Positions 33,326 through 44,796 are shown, counted from the stretch's first letter. The stretch: 64,000 bases of DNA from Begonia masoniana (GCA_022432975.1 CM039509.1:7441043-7505042); one strand, 5' to 3'. Translations and numbers: made by a program. Notes: a model not told the origin generated them from the sequence alone.

Positions 33326-34584
33326 TGTAGGATCGAGATTGTCTAAGAGGGGGGTGAATTAGACCTTTTTAAAAATATTAACCTAACAGCAAATTTTTTC
33401 TTAAACTCATCACCAAGCAAAACACAATAATACAAATAACAGAGAGAAAAAAAAAATCAACACAAGATTTTTTACGTAGTTCGGCCAAACCTTGCCTACA
33501 TCCACGCTTCAAGGTTCACCCCTTGAAGATCCTTAACCTTCTCCTCAGTGAGAAAAACAGATCGGAATTTCGAGCTCCGATCAACTGCCTTTACAATTCA
33601 GGATTGAACTTCACGGGCGTCAATCCACTACCTTATACAGATAGTTGAGTTCGTAAATTGTAAGCTCAAACTACACTCTCACAAGGGTTAAATCTCAAGT
33701 TAAAATTGAGAGGTGTAGAAGAAATACAGAGTATGAATGATTTTGCAGATTAGGGCTCAAGAGTAAAATTTGTAAAAGTTGGATCTTCGTGCTCTAACCT
33801 CGGCTTAAATACTTTGTAAGTTAATCGGCTCTTGACTTCAATACTCCTCATCCAATAATGGAAACTTTGTTACCGTTGGAGCAGCTTTCGTACAATTTCA
33901 GGTAGCCGTTGCCGTCTGTAGTTGCAAGTCGTCGTCGCCATTAAAGTTCTGGAGTTAATGCTAAAAACGACATCACTGTAGCTTCGCAGCTATTTTGAAT
34001 TCTGGCGGAAGATCATCGGTGGAAGCAGCTTTAAAAGCTATCGGCATGAGTATCTTCAAAACGCCATCGGTAGATGAAACATGATAAGTCATCGGCAGAT
34101 GCAAGCTTTGAATTCCATCGGCAGATGCATACTGAAAAACCATCGGCTGATGCATCTTGAAAAATCATCGGCAGAAACAACTTGAAAATACCATCGGCAG
34201 ATGTATCTTCAAATGTCATCGGCAGATGCAGCACTTCAACGCTTGAACCAGTATCGGCAGGAATAATGTTTTCAACGCTGAACCGTCATCGGTAGAAGTA
34301 GCCTTTAAACGACTTCACTCTTTGTCGTTTTGCGATCGGCAGAAGGAACTCTTCTATGTCATTTCACGGTCGGTGGATGTACCCTTTGTTTATCAATACT
34401 TAGCCCTGTACACTCAACCCGATTGTTAGAATACTAAAATACCCTTTTCGAGGGTATTTCCAACAAATTAAATCACATAAATAATTCATTATTCTCTATT
34501 AATAAACATAATCAAATTACATACTTGACATTCTAAAAACATCATTAAAAACATATTTAGACTTGAACACTATTTAAGTCAACA
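33326..34584 (-). repeat. 5' LTR of R
   Basis: It has the same ends and length as the left LTR, with scattered substitutions. The CATCGGCAGATG array is at 34010-34345, ending in TTGTCGTTTTGCGATCGG at 34322-34339. Confidence 0.95.
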
Positions 34585-34589
34585 AGATA
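34585..34589 (+). repeat. TSD AGATA, right copy (R)
   Basis: It matches AGATA at 24961-24965. Confidence 0.95.
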
Positions 34590-35269
34590 GAGAAGGGGGC
34601 AATAAAAAAGGATTCCACTACACTCACAAAGGTGGAAACCGAAAACACTCTCACATATTGGATATTACTCCCCGAAGATGTGCGGTTACTTGATGCTCGG
34701 AGCTTCAAGCTTTGAAGAAGAAAACTTCAATTTTTTTGATTCAAAATGTGCTGCCTTCTAGCAACTATAAGGGTGGTTTTAATACCACTTTTCTTTTACA
34801 AATCAAGGTTCACATGGTCTGCCAACAAGGAGTAGAAAAAGGGAAGGGTGTTTGGCCAAGTCAACTAGCCGAGTACAAGCTTGTCTTTCCATATTTGGCA
34901 ACACCCTTCCTCTCTCCAAATGTAACTTTCAAGTGGTCATTTCTTCCATAAAACACAACCCTAAGAGACCTCTAATATCACAAGTGTTCAGCCATCATAC
35001 ACATGAAAGAAAATTAAACAAAGTTCTAGAAACAAAAGCTAAACTTAAAGGATTAAATCACTTTGTTCCAAGGAAAACATCATTTCCTTCTTCAAGCTTG
35101 GTTCGGCCAAGGGGGTGCTCCCATGTTGACAAATGAAATAGTTTCTCTATATCTTGTGAATTTAGGTTCCATCTCTAATTGCTCTCCAAAAGAGTTACCT
35201 ACAAAATAATCACAAAAGTTAGATAAAGTTTTGGTTCGTGACCTAGTGGTTGCTCTTCTTGGCACATCA
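34590..35269 (-). repeat. Right LTR of E5, second part
   Basis: It continues the LTR cut at 24965 and ends GGCACATCA at 35269. It is followed by AAATGAGCTTCAA, the same sequence that follows the next LTR at 36641. Confidence 0.8.
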
Positions 35270-35605
35270 AAATGAGCTTCAACCCGTTAAGCAACAAAAA
35301 ACACTTCATAAATATAACTACTTGAGTGCTGATAATTGACGTCAGATCTTGCGTCTCAAATTCATTCTACATTTCACCATCTGATCAACCGGATCCACCT
35401 CTATGATGCTAGGAGATTCAAACTTGTTGTTCAAAGCATCTAGTTGTCCTTGAAAACTATACTCTCATTCTTTCGAGTTTGGTGTCACTGTTGGTTATGC
35501 ACTAGTGTCTCGATTTTAGTCGTTGTTGGCTCCACTTCTTGTCAACATCTTAGCAGAATAAAAACACCACAAAACATAGCAAGAAAGAACAGACCTCTGA
35601 TACCA
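35270..35605 (-). pseudogene. Deleted internal region with gag N-terminal remnant
   Basis: The first part (35270-35403) duplicates 36642-36775. From about 35404 the sequence is the gag N-terminus of the E5 family in minus sense (compare 24420-24550). A primer-binding site (TGGTATCAGAGG in sense, 35594-35605) borders the next LTR. Everything else between the two LTRs is gone. Confidence 0.7.
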
Positions 35606-35607
35606 AA

Positions 35608-36641
35608 TGACGTGCTTCAAGTTGGGAAAATGAAATAGAAGCACAAATTTCCTAAACGGTTGCAATAGATTTTTTTGCCAAAAATGGCTTACTTCTAGAA
35701 AGAACATCTCCTTTAAGGAGACTCAAATATAGCTAAAATTTTAACACAAACTCGCCCTAGATGTGTGTAACTACCCTCCAAATTTCAAAGTGTAACTCGT
35801 TAGGAATAAAACGTTATGGAAGAAATATTGCACGTGGTTCTGGAAAGTGATAAACAATACATTCTCGGGTTTTGGCTCTCTTTTGAGGAAGGGCACTCTA
35901 ACTTGCTTGGATGAGAGCTTTGTGCACCCATGCTGAATGTTCTACCTTCAGGGGAGAGGTAGAGAAGAGAGCAATAAAAAAGAATTCTACTATACTCACA
36001 AAGGTGGAAACCGAAAACACTCACACACACTGGATATTATTCACCGAAGATGTGCGGCTACTTGATGCTCAGAGCTTAAAGCTTTGAAGAAGAAAACTTA
36101 AATTGTTTTGATTCAAAATGTGCTGCCTTCCAACAGGTATAAGGGTGGTTTAAATACCGCTTCTCTTTTACAAATTAGGGTTCACATGGTTAGCCAACAA
36201 GGAGGAGAAAAAGGGAAAGGTGTTTGGCCAAGTTAAATAGCCGAGTACAAGCTTGTCTTTCCATATTTGGCAACACCCTTCCTCTCTCCAAATGTCACTT
36301 TCAAGTGGTCATTTCTTCCATAAAACACAGCCCTAAGAGACCTATAATATCACAAGTGTTTGGCCATCATACACATGAAAGAAAATTAAACAAAGTTCTA
36401 GAAACAAAAGCTAAACTTAAAGGATTACATCACTTTGTTCCAAGGAAAACATCATTTCCTTCTTCAAGCTTGGTTCGGCCAAGGGGGTGCTCCCATGATG
36501 ACAAATGAAATAGCTTTTCTATATCTTGTGAATTTAGGTTCCATCTCTAATTGCTCTCCAAAAGAGTTACCTACAAAATAAGCACACAAGTTAGATAAAG
36601 TTTTGGTTTGTGACCTAGTGGTTGCTCCTCTTGGCACATTA
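35608..36641 (-). repeat. Third LTR of the E5 family, full length
   Basis: It begins TGACGTGCTTCAAG and ends GGCACATTA; the final TCA has changed to TTA. About 1034 bp. It gives the full layout of this LTR family: TGA(T/C)GTGC … GGCACAT(C/T)A. The short plus-strand frames inside are not genes. Confidence 0.8.
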
Positions 36642-37250
36642 AAATGAGCTTCAATCCGCTAAGCAACACAAAACACCTCAGAAATATAACAACTTGAGTG
36701 CTGATAATTGATATCGGATCTTACGTCTCAAATTCATTCTGAATTTCACCATCTGATTAACCAGATCCACTCTATGATGCTAGGAGAGTTCCATAAATTT
36801 AGCGTAGTACCCTAGTATGGTAAGACTCTCCTGCTCCAAATTGTGGTAAACGATGATCATATTCTGACGATGACCAATATTGCAATAATTGTCCATGAAG
36901 ATCATCTCAAATTGTTCCCAGATCATCATCTACAAGGGATAATCTAATCACAGACAATTCTACCTAACTTCGGCCATTTCCTAAAATAAAAAGTCGCAAA
37001 TATAACCCAATACTCTGTTAGAACTCCAATAGCAGTTAAATTCTTCAGCATCATCCTTAACCAATTCTCAGCATTTTGAGGGTCAACACTGCCTAACAAC
37101 ACCAGCAGGATCATACGTTTAAGTTTCATAAAGAAGATTAGGCGAGTCTCTGGGTGTTGATTGTTGCTACCTCTAGAAATATTATGTGGCACATCTCTCA
37201 AGACAACCATAGAATCAGAAGGTTGTGGCTCAACCATTTGCATAGTAGAG
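36642..37250 (-). pseudogene. Degenerate gypsy gag (element X, 5' part)
   Basis: A 99-residue remnant (36944-37243) has the gag segment ENWLRMMLKNLTAIGVLTEY and the following VIFATFYFR. The order gag-LTR on the minus strand pairs it with the integrase remnant at 20160-20740. Confidence 0.65.
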
Positions 37251-37269
37251 TTGCAGAAGCACAGTTTAT

Positions 37270-37690
37270 AGGAGCTTTTCTTGGACGCATTTTCAAAATC
37301 TAGAAAAACTTGAAATTTTCCTTACATATAGAAGTTTTCTATTGCTTTCAAAGCAGCGTGTTCAAAGTCGATAACGTCAATGTTCAATCCTTTAATACCC
37401 AAAATCAATTCCCACCGTCAGATACAGATTCACTAGAAGAAAATAGGTGAATGAACAAAAGAAATTATCTCACCTCGGACGAAGAACGAAAATTGTCAAA
37501 GCCTGTATAAAATCTCTGCCTTTTTCTTATATGACTCGATTTATTCTAAAGAGAGATAGAGTGATTATGGAGGAGAAGGAAGTGAGTATCAACCTTTCCC
37601 CCACCAATGGAAATATAGGAAACCAACCCCTTATCTTGACAACCAACTTCCCAGGATAAGGGAAAGTTTCAAAACAAACAAAAACTGTGC
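37270..37690 (-). repeat. LTR-like end of element X (right copy)
   Basis: It matches about 19835-20150 over some 300 bases and is cut at about 37690. Beyond that, 37690-37745 is unassigned. Confidence 0.6.
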
Positions 37691-37744
37691 AAGCTACGAT
37701 CTCTAACCAAACAAAACTATGCAAGCTATGACTGAAAACAAACA

Positions 37745-39659
37745 ATATTGTACTAGGAGGACTAGAACATGGCTGGTGCACGCGAAAGGGGCACTCAGCC
37801 AAGCACTGTGGAACTGGATGGGTGCGCGCGAGAAGGAGACTTAATCGGGTAGATGGCACGCATAGGTGATCGATGCTTGGCGCGTACGAGGGAACACTTC
37901 ATCGAGCACTTGGATCGCTGATGGGCGCGTGCATGGATGGATGACCTGGCCACACAGGCAGAGCCTTATGGATCGATGATAGGCGCACACAGATGGATGC
38001 TGCAGATTGATGACTGGTGCGCACAAGGGAGAACGTGGCCGCGTGATTGGCGTGTGCTGATTGATGATCTGGCTGTAAAGATAATCACTGATGGGCACGC
38101 ACACGGATGAATGAAGTGGTGGGCATGGTTTGGGCTGGTCCGTCCCTTTCGTAATATTGGCTTCGGTCCCGAAACTGGCCTCAGGTGGAACCGGTACCAA
38201 ACCAACCAAACTATCAACTCCATTTAACCTTTACCTTCTCCCTCCTCCTCTAGACAGATCTCTCTTTCTCTTTCTTGTTCTTGGTGACTGTGGACTCTCT
38301 TTCAGGTACTTTCTCTTCTCCCTTTCTTTGGTCTCTTCTCCTTTTATTTTTGACGAGAAACCGGTCGAATGATTATCAAATTTTGCTAGTTCTAAATGTT
38401 CTAAATATTCCAACTTTAATTCAATAGAGCAAATCTAATTCACCCTTTTGTTTTCTTCGTCAGAAACATGAAGCAAGTTATTGATTTTTGTTCTCTCTTT
38501 GTTTGATCTCACATCCTGTTTATTGTGAATAAATTGGTAGAAGCAAATGCATATTGAATGGCACAGCCGATCCCGGACAGAGGCTGTGAGTAAGAAGGGG
38601 TGCGAAGTGTGAAGTCCACTGTAAGTCAATCTATGATCTACGCAGTCGAGCGAAGAGTGAAGGCCGCAGGGGCAACTGGCAAGGGCAGACAGGTTATACA
38701 CAAAATGCGAAGTCTGGTTCTCCAATAGAATTCAAGATTTTGGTCCATAGACCGACGGGTTTTTGGTTGGGAAGACCGGTCGTGTACCTAATACCTTGAC
38801 CGACCGATCAAAACTGAACCAAAACCATTGGTCCAGTCCGGTTCCCCGGTCCCGATCCGATTCTGCTCACCCCTGGATGGATGACATTGTCGGATCTTTT
38901 TTGGAAATTTCCTTCAAGCATTTTGAATCCACGACAGCCTATCACCTTTCAAATAAGAAATGAAAACCAATAGATAGAAGCCAAGCTATCCAAACAAGGA
39001 AAGTGAATCAAACATAAGAGAGAGAAGGTGCGCGCATGGATGAGGCGCCGAGCTCCAATGGCTATTTTGGCCTCCTAGCCGTTGGACCTCTTTTGAATAC
39101 CAAAACCCTAGCTAACCTTAGGTTTTATTTAAGCTTAAATTTTCAGCATTGTAACTCACTTTGGCAAATCAAATTCAGTGAAGTTTTCCTTCATATTTTT
39201 GGAGTTATCTTCGAAATATCCTCTGTGCGTTATATCCTGGTCGGTTACCTCAATTGTTTTCCAAGTTCACGGTTACTTGGAAGCCTCTTACAGCCACCAT
39301 TTATCAAACCATCTCAAGGGTTGGACCTATAGAAAAGTGGTGGAAAACCTTGTCCATTTTGCTGGATTATTCCATTATTTTTTGAGGAATCATTATCCGA
39401 GGGTGCTACAAGTTTCCTTTTTGGACCAGCTTTTGATTCTCATGCATATCTCACTCATATAATTGAATTTTTCTCTGAAAATTTTAAGGTTTATTCTACA
39501 CTTGCTAGGTCAGTTTCCATTAAATTTTCAAGTCATTTAGATCTGTTTCCACTGATTTATACATTCTGGAATTGCGGTGTTCTTCGGCTAAAGCCGAGAG
39601 CATCGACCCCTTTACGATTAGCTTCTTTTGACGTGTCATTTGCAGGACTTATTGCATCA
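37745..39659 (+). repeat. Left LTR of gypsy element E4, split by a hAT-like insert
   Basis: It matches 58199-59200 and 61858-61914: GCACTGTGGAACTGGATGGG, then CACGCATAGGTGATCGATGC, then a shared leader with GGTGCTACAAGTT and the end GTTCTTCGGCTAAA…TTGCATCA. It ends at 39659, followed by the PBS. The start is approximate. 37860-38105 contains a periodic GATGGATGAC/GATCGATGAT motif with CG-rich linkers. Confidence 0.75.
38114..38875. mobile_element. hAT-like non-autonomous DNA transposon
   Basis: The ends are AAGTGGTGGGCA and TGCTCACCCCTG, imperfect inverted repeats of the plant hAT form CAGGGGTGAGCA. An 8-bp duplication flanks it: GATGAATG (38106-38113) and GATGGATG (38876-38883), one mismatch. 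The uninserted right LTR of E4 has ACTGATGGATGACATG (58507-58522), which confirms the insertion. It has no transposase; inside there is a C/T-rich leader with TTTCAGGTAC and no clear gene. Confidence 0.8.
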
Positions 39660-39661
39660 TC

Positions 39662-39673
39662 TGGTATCATAGC
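39662..39673 (+). other. Primer-binding site of E4
   Basis: TGGTATCATAGC, an initiator-Met site with one change, two bases after the LTR end. The stretch 39674-39981 between it and gag is an untranslated leader with T-rich runs and no gene. Confidence 0.75.
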
Positions 39674-39981
39674 ACAAGGGGCTTTCATTGTTTTATTGTT
39701 GTGTTATTCGTGATTTTTGTTTGTAGAATATTTCACCTAAAATTTAACTTCTTAGTCGGTTAAATCCTTTAGTATTGTTGTACGGCCTAGAACAATTTTT
39801 TTTTTTTTTTTGCGTTTATCTAACCTTTGATTCTTATAATGTTTGTTGTGTTATTCTTGATTATATTCTTGGTTTGATTTCCTTTGTGGTAGGTTTGTGT
39901 TTTAAGACATTAGCGCTTAGTTAGACCGATTAAATAATAACTAGGAGTGGTACCAACTATAACCTAAACCGTGACAAAGGA

Positions 39982-40689
39982 ATGTCACCAACCGAGGCTC
40001 AAAACCCTAAGGAGGGTGAGTCAAGTCTACAAGGATGAATTAATGGCTTGAATGGCCTAGTCAATGATCTAAGCAATCAATTCAATGAGATAGACCAAAA
40101 GTTTGACGCCATGTTGAACGAGATGAGGCACAACAACCCAAGGGAGCCTCGAGAAACCTTTCATAGGAGGAGACCCGAACCACCAAGGAGGAATAACCAA
40201 AACTGAGGACATTTAAGTGATGAGTGGTCCGAGGAGGAGGAATACAGGCGTGGGCACAATGAGGATTTAAATCATGTTAAGCTGTCCATACCATCATTTA
40301 ATGGCGCATACAATGGAGACGCATTTTTGGATTGGGTTGATAAGGTCAAAAAAGTATACAATTACTACAGATACTCCAAGAGGGTCAAGTTACAGTTAGT
40401 AGCAGTTGAACTAACAGGTCATGCTTCCTTATGGTGGGATAACTTGAAAGCTCAAAGGAGATGCCATCAGTACGTGGAGAATAATGAAGATCCTCATGCG
40501 AAAGAGGTTCGTGCCCAGTCACTACAAGCAGGAGCTGTTTCTGCATATGCCGAACTTAAGACAAAGACGACGATGATCTGTGGAAGATTATCTCATGAAA
40601 TTTGAGATACTCAAAATCAGAGGAGGATTAGATGAACTTGAGGAACAAGTGATCGCTAGATTCATTAGAGGTTTGAACTGGGAGATCAG
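39982..40689 (+). pseudogene. Gag (E4), truncated by the E2 insertion
   Basis: The ATG at 39982 starts MSPTEAQNPKEGESSLQG, close to the gag of E5. A TGA follows after 18 codons, and further frame changes occur. The capsid core is visible: FNGAYNGDAFLDWVDKV near 40300 and LTGHASLWWDNLK near 40420. Another is MKFEILKIRGGLDELEEQ near 40590, in another frame. It stops at IARFIRGLNWEI, where E2 is inserted at 40690. No downstream pol survives. Confidence 0.82.
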
Positions 40690-41941
40690 TGTTAGCTTAA
40701 ATGCGTTTAAGCACTATATTTTTTATGATTATGTTTTTAGTCTGGATGATTATGAAATATATGTTATGAATAATTGGAGTATTATGTCTATTGCATTTAT
40801 ATGGAAATGCCCTCAGAAAATGGGCATTAAGTGTTTCTGACGTTTTTGTGGTTAAGTGTTTTTAGTCTGAAATTAATAGTCCACAGTCAAGTTGTTAGCG
40901 ATAGTCCACAGTTAAGGCGAAATTGCCTGTCCACAAAATGCTATCAGAGAAAGAACTCAAACGTCCTCGTCCGCGAGAGTTAGAATGTCACGTGAAAGTC
41001 AGGTGGTTTTTAAGTCAGACTCAATTGTCCACCGTCAACAGAAGAATCAAGACAAATCTTGTCGTCCACGATTGAAGAGAGACGCAGTCGTCCACGATAA
41101 CTAAAGACGCAGTCGTCCATGATAACTAAAGAGGCAGTCGTCCACGACAACTAAAGACCCAGTCGTCCACGCTCAAAAGACAGACGCTCATCCACATTTA
41201 AAAGAATAGCGTCTTCGTCCAAAGTCTTAGTGCCAGAAATTTAAAATACCGTGAAGCAACAGTGACACTCATCCAGAGCCTTTAACTCCAGATCATTTAT
41301 GGCAAAGAATGAAAGCGACTTCAGAACGCAACAGCTAGCTATCTATGTACGGATGTTTCTCCAACGGATATATTTCCATATTCAGATGAGAAGCCCTAAA
41401 GAAATGAAGCCCATAACAGACAGAGTATATAAGGGAAAAAGAAGCTCGGGAGAAAGAACTTTTGCGAAAACTATCTTTGAATTCACACGAGCTGAAAGCC
41501 TTAAATACTCTCTATATTTTATTCTACATCTCTCTATTTTTCCTGAACTTGAGATTCATCAGTGTGAGAGACTATAGTCTGTGCTGAAAAGTATACTCTT
41601 ACTTTTAAAGTGTAAAGGAAGTGGATTGTCGCCCGTGAAGAGCAATCCAGTTTTTGTAAAAGGCAGTAGATCGATGCCTGTGAAGTGCGATCTGTTTTTC
41701 TCTGAGAAGAAGGAAAGAATCTTCAAGGGGGAAACCTTGAAGCGTGGATGTAGGTAGATTTTGGTCGAACCACGTTAAAAACTCTGGTGTTGTTTTTTTT
41801 TTCTCTCTCTCTCTTTACTTTTATTGCTTGATTGTTTGCTGTTAATTAGAAGTTGAATACAAGAGAGATATTGATTATATTAAGATTTTAAGAATTTAAA
41901 AAGTCTAATTCACCCCCATCTTAGACAATAACGGTATTTCA
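40690..41941 (+). repeat. 5' LTR of E2
   Basis: It begins TGTTAGCTTAAATGCG and ends CGGTATTTCA. U3 (40890-41280) has a CGTCCAC motif array, with four 25-bp tandem copies of the form CAGTCGTCCACGATAACTAA at 41090-41170. A TATA box TATATAAG is at 41426-41433. Confidence 0.92.
41426..41433 (+). promoter_or_regulatory. TATA box in the E2 5' LTR
   Basis: TATATAAG lies after the motif array and is repeated at 50014-50021 in the other LTR. Confidence 0.65.
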
Positions 41942-41943
41942 AT

Positions 41944-41955
41944 TGGTATCAGAGC
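41944..41955 (+). other. Primer-binding site of E2
   Basis: TGGTATCAGAGC, a perfect initiator-Met site, two bases after the LTR. Confidence 0.93.
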
Positions 41956-42006
41956 AAGGTTAAATATTGTCTAAGCTGTTATCTAAAAAATACTGTGATA
42001 TTCGAA

Positions 42007-43359
42007 ATGGCTTTCAACACCAACACAACACAGGTAGAGAGTCAATCTACTACTAGACCTCAATTCTTTGATGGGAATGATTATGTTTATTGGAAGTCTA
42101 GGATGAGAATTTATGTTCAAGCTATAGACTATGACATATGGAACACTATAGATAATGGCCCATTCAAGGCCATGAAAACTGAGAATGGAATCGTTATTCC
42201 TAAGGACTCTCATGAATTAACAGAGTCTGATAAGAGGAACCTTAGTCTGAATGTCAAAGCTATAAACACCCTATATTGTGCACTGAACCATGATGAATTT
42301 AATAGAGTTCAAGGGTGTGATAGTGCACAAGACATATGACACTTACTGGAAATCACACACGAGGGAACAAATCAAGTGAAAGAAAGCAAAATAAGTATGT
42401 TAGTTCACAAGTATGAACTGTTTACCATGTCAAAGGATGAATCAATTAGTTCTATGTTTACTCATTTTACTAACATTACTAATGGCTTAAAAGCTCTTGG
42501 TAAGATGTACTCAGGTGAAGAACATGTAAGGAAGATTCTGAGATGCCTACCGAGAGCATGGCAACCAAAAGTGACAGCCATACAAGAGGCTAGGGATCTC
42601 AAAGTGCTCAAGCTTGAAGAGCTCATTGGCTCTCTGATGACTCATGAGATAACCATAAGAGTCAATGACAAAGAAGATCTCAAAGAGAAAGAGATCAGCA
42701 AAAAAAAGGACATTGCCCTCAAAGCTTCCTCAAGCAAGCAGGAAGAATCAGAGGAGGAAGATGACGATGAAGATATAGCTCTCATCACTAGGAGATTCAG
42801 CAAATTCCTGCAACGGAAGAGGATGCAAGGAAAAAGATTTCCAAAGGGTGAGAAATCCCAAAGAGAAAAGGAAATCACATGTTTTGAGTGTGGTAAGCTT
42901 GGTCACATGAAGGCAGACTGTCCTCAAGCTAAGAAAGGTCCCAAGAAGTTCAAAAAGAGAGCTATGAAGGCGACTTGGGACGACAATGAGAGTGACTCTG
43001 CTTTAGAAGATGAGGAAGTAGTCAACCTGTGCTTCATGGCACATGATAATGAGGTTAGCATTTCCTTAAGTGAGAGTGAAGCTGATGATGATGGTGATAT
43101 GATAGATGCCTTTAATGATTTAGTTAAGCAATTTGGTATGCTTAAATGTAGATACAACCTATTAAAAAAGGAGAATACGAATCTAATTGAAAAGCATGTC
43201 AAAGAGTTAGGTCTGCATGTAAGAGAGATAGCTGATCTTAAAAGCAAAAATGAGGATTTGAATTATATCGTGCTTAAGTTCACAAATGGTACCAAGAACT
43301 TAAACATGATGATAGGAAATCAGAGAGCTACTTTTGATAAAAACGGGTTTAGGTTATGA
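42007..43359 (+). pseudogene. Gag (E2), one in-frame stop
   Basis: It starts MAFNTNTTQVESQ at 42007. The capsid part FFDGNDYVYWKSRM matches R. A TGA at 42337-42339 replaces the tryptophan of R (QEIWHLL). The frame then continues to the zinc knuckle CFECGKLGHMKADC and ends GFRL plus TGA at 43359. The C-terminal part is acidic. The last 45 bases overlap the +1 frame that carries the second knuckle. Confidence 0.92.
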
Positions 43360-43900
43360 TAAGTTTAATAAAAAGAAAGCTTTTAAGAACTTCTTTGTTA
43401 AACCAACTACCTGCCATGCTTGTAATGAGATAGGACACAAGTCATATGAATGTCCTTTAAAGTTTAGTAAGAAACCGGGTGGTAAATTACAGTGGGTTTC
43501 TAAAGGAACCAAAACTAACACTAGGACCCAAAAGATTTGGGTACCAAAGAAGATAACTTGATCTTCTGTTTTGCAGGTTGATTGCTCTCCCAGGAAAAAT
43601 CAGTGGTATCTCGACAGTGGATGCTTGAGGCATATGACGGGAGATTCAACCAAATTTACTGTTGTCAACAAGAAGAAAGGAAATGTTACTTTTGGTGGAA
43701 ACCAGAAAGGAAAAATTGTTGGTATCGGCAATATAAGTAATCCTAGCAACCCCACTATTGAAAATGTTCTGTTAGTAGAGGGATTGAAACATAATTTACT
43801 AAGCATTAGTCACTTGTGTGACAAAGGCTATAAAATAACATTTAAATTAAATGTATGTGTGATTAAAGATAGTCTGAATAGTAAAATTCTGTTCAAATGA
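43334..43900 (+). pseudogene. Second zinc knuckle and protease (E2), +1 frame
   Basis: The frame is +1 to gag. It holds CHACNEIGHKSYEC and ends KIWVPKKIT plus TGA (43559-43561), as in R. The same frame resumes after TGA with the copia protease active site WYLDSGCLRHMTGD and VTFGGNQKGKIVGIG. It stops at TGA 43898-43900. The sequence between the first TGA and the protease contains TTCTGTTTTGCAG, which looks like a 3' splice site. Confidence 0.85.
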
Positions 43901-43969
43901 TATAGAAAAGAAAATGTTTATATTATTGATTTAGAAAACTTTGAACGAACTGATGAAAAATGCCTTGCT

Positions 43970-44728
43970 ATGAATCTGTTGGTTGATAATTGGACTTGGC
44001 ATAGGAGACTAGGACATGTAGGAATAGATACCTTAGCTAAGATTACTAAGAATAATTTAGTTAGAGGGATTCTCAAGATATCCTTTGAGAAGGATAAGGT
44101 CTGTGAAGCTTGTCAAATGGGCAAGCAGATCAAAAGTTCCTTTGCATCGAAGAATGCAATCTCTACTTCTAAGCTTTTTCAACTTTTTCACATGGACCTC
44201 TTAGGTCCTTCTAATGTAGTCAGTCTAGGAGGTAAATTCTATGCCTTTGTCATTGTCGATGACTTCTCTAGATTCACTTGGGTGTACTTTCTGAAGTCAA
44301 AGAATGAGACCTTTGATACCTTTTCTAGCTTTAGGAAAAGAGTTCAAAATGAAAAGGAGCTCACCATAGTTGCTATTCGTAGTGATCATGGTGGAGAATT
44401 TGAAAATGAGAAATTTGAACTCTTGTGTCTCAAACATGGAATTGAGCACAATTTCTCCTCTCTTAGAACCCCTCAGCAAAATGGTGTTGTTGAGAGGAAA
44501 AATAGGTCTCTCCAAGAGCTAGCTCGGATTATGCTCAATGATAATTCTCTTCCAAAGTATTGCTGGGATGAAGCTGTTTCAACAGCTTGTTATGTGCTTA
44601 ATCAGATCTCTATAAGACCAATTCTTGAGAAAATACCGTATGAGCTCTGGAATGGAAAAACCCCTCTGTCAAATACTTTAGAGTCTTTGGTTGCAAGTGT
44701 TTTATTCTCAACACTAAGGATAACTTAG
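43970..44728 (+). pseudogene. Integrase (E2), catalytic triad present
   Basis: Zinc-binding H11, H16, C45 and C48 are visible (WHRRLGH, CEAC). The catalytic residues are D76 (FHMDLLGPS), D139 (RSDHGGEF) and E175 (NGVVERK), with D,D35E spacing. The frame is the same as that of the protease, after a stop at 43898. A frame change near 44665 ends it. This is the core that R has lost. Confidence 0.93.
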
Positions 44729-44796
44729 GAAAATTCGATTCCAAATCTGATCTTGGAATTTTTCTTGGTTACTCTCTTTCTAGTAAAGCATATAGG

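Larger units (their letters stand above)
24966..34584 (-). mobile_element. Ty1/copia SIRE-type element R, nearly complete
   Basis: The 9619-bp element has LTRs of 1260 and 1259 bp, an initiator-Met PBS, a PPT and the TSD AGATA. Sense order is LTR, PBS, gag with two zinc knuckles, protease, integrase (core deleted), RT, RNase H, motif spacer, third frame, PPT, LTR. The LTRs differ at a few tens of positions by eye, so the insertion is not very young. RT/RNase H is fully open. The integrase catalytic core is lost, so the copy could not insert itself today. Confidence 0.97.

Noticed and set aside
40327..40840. Frame ending in the E2 LTR as a complete gag gene
   Set aside because: The last residues are read from the inserted copia LTR starting at 40690; the gag itself is truncated.
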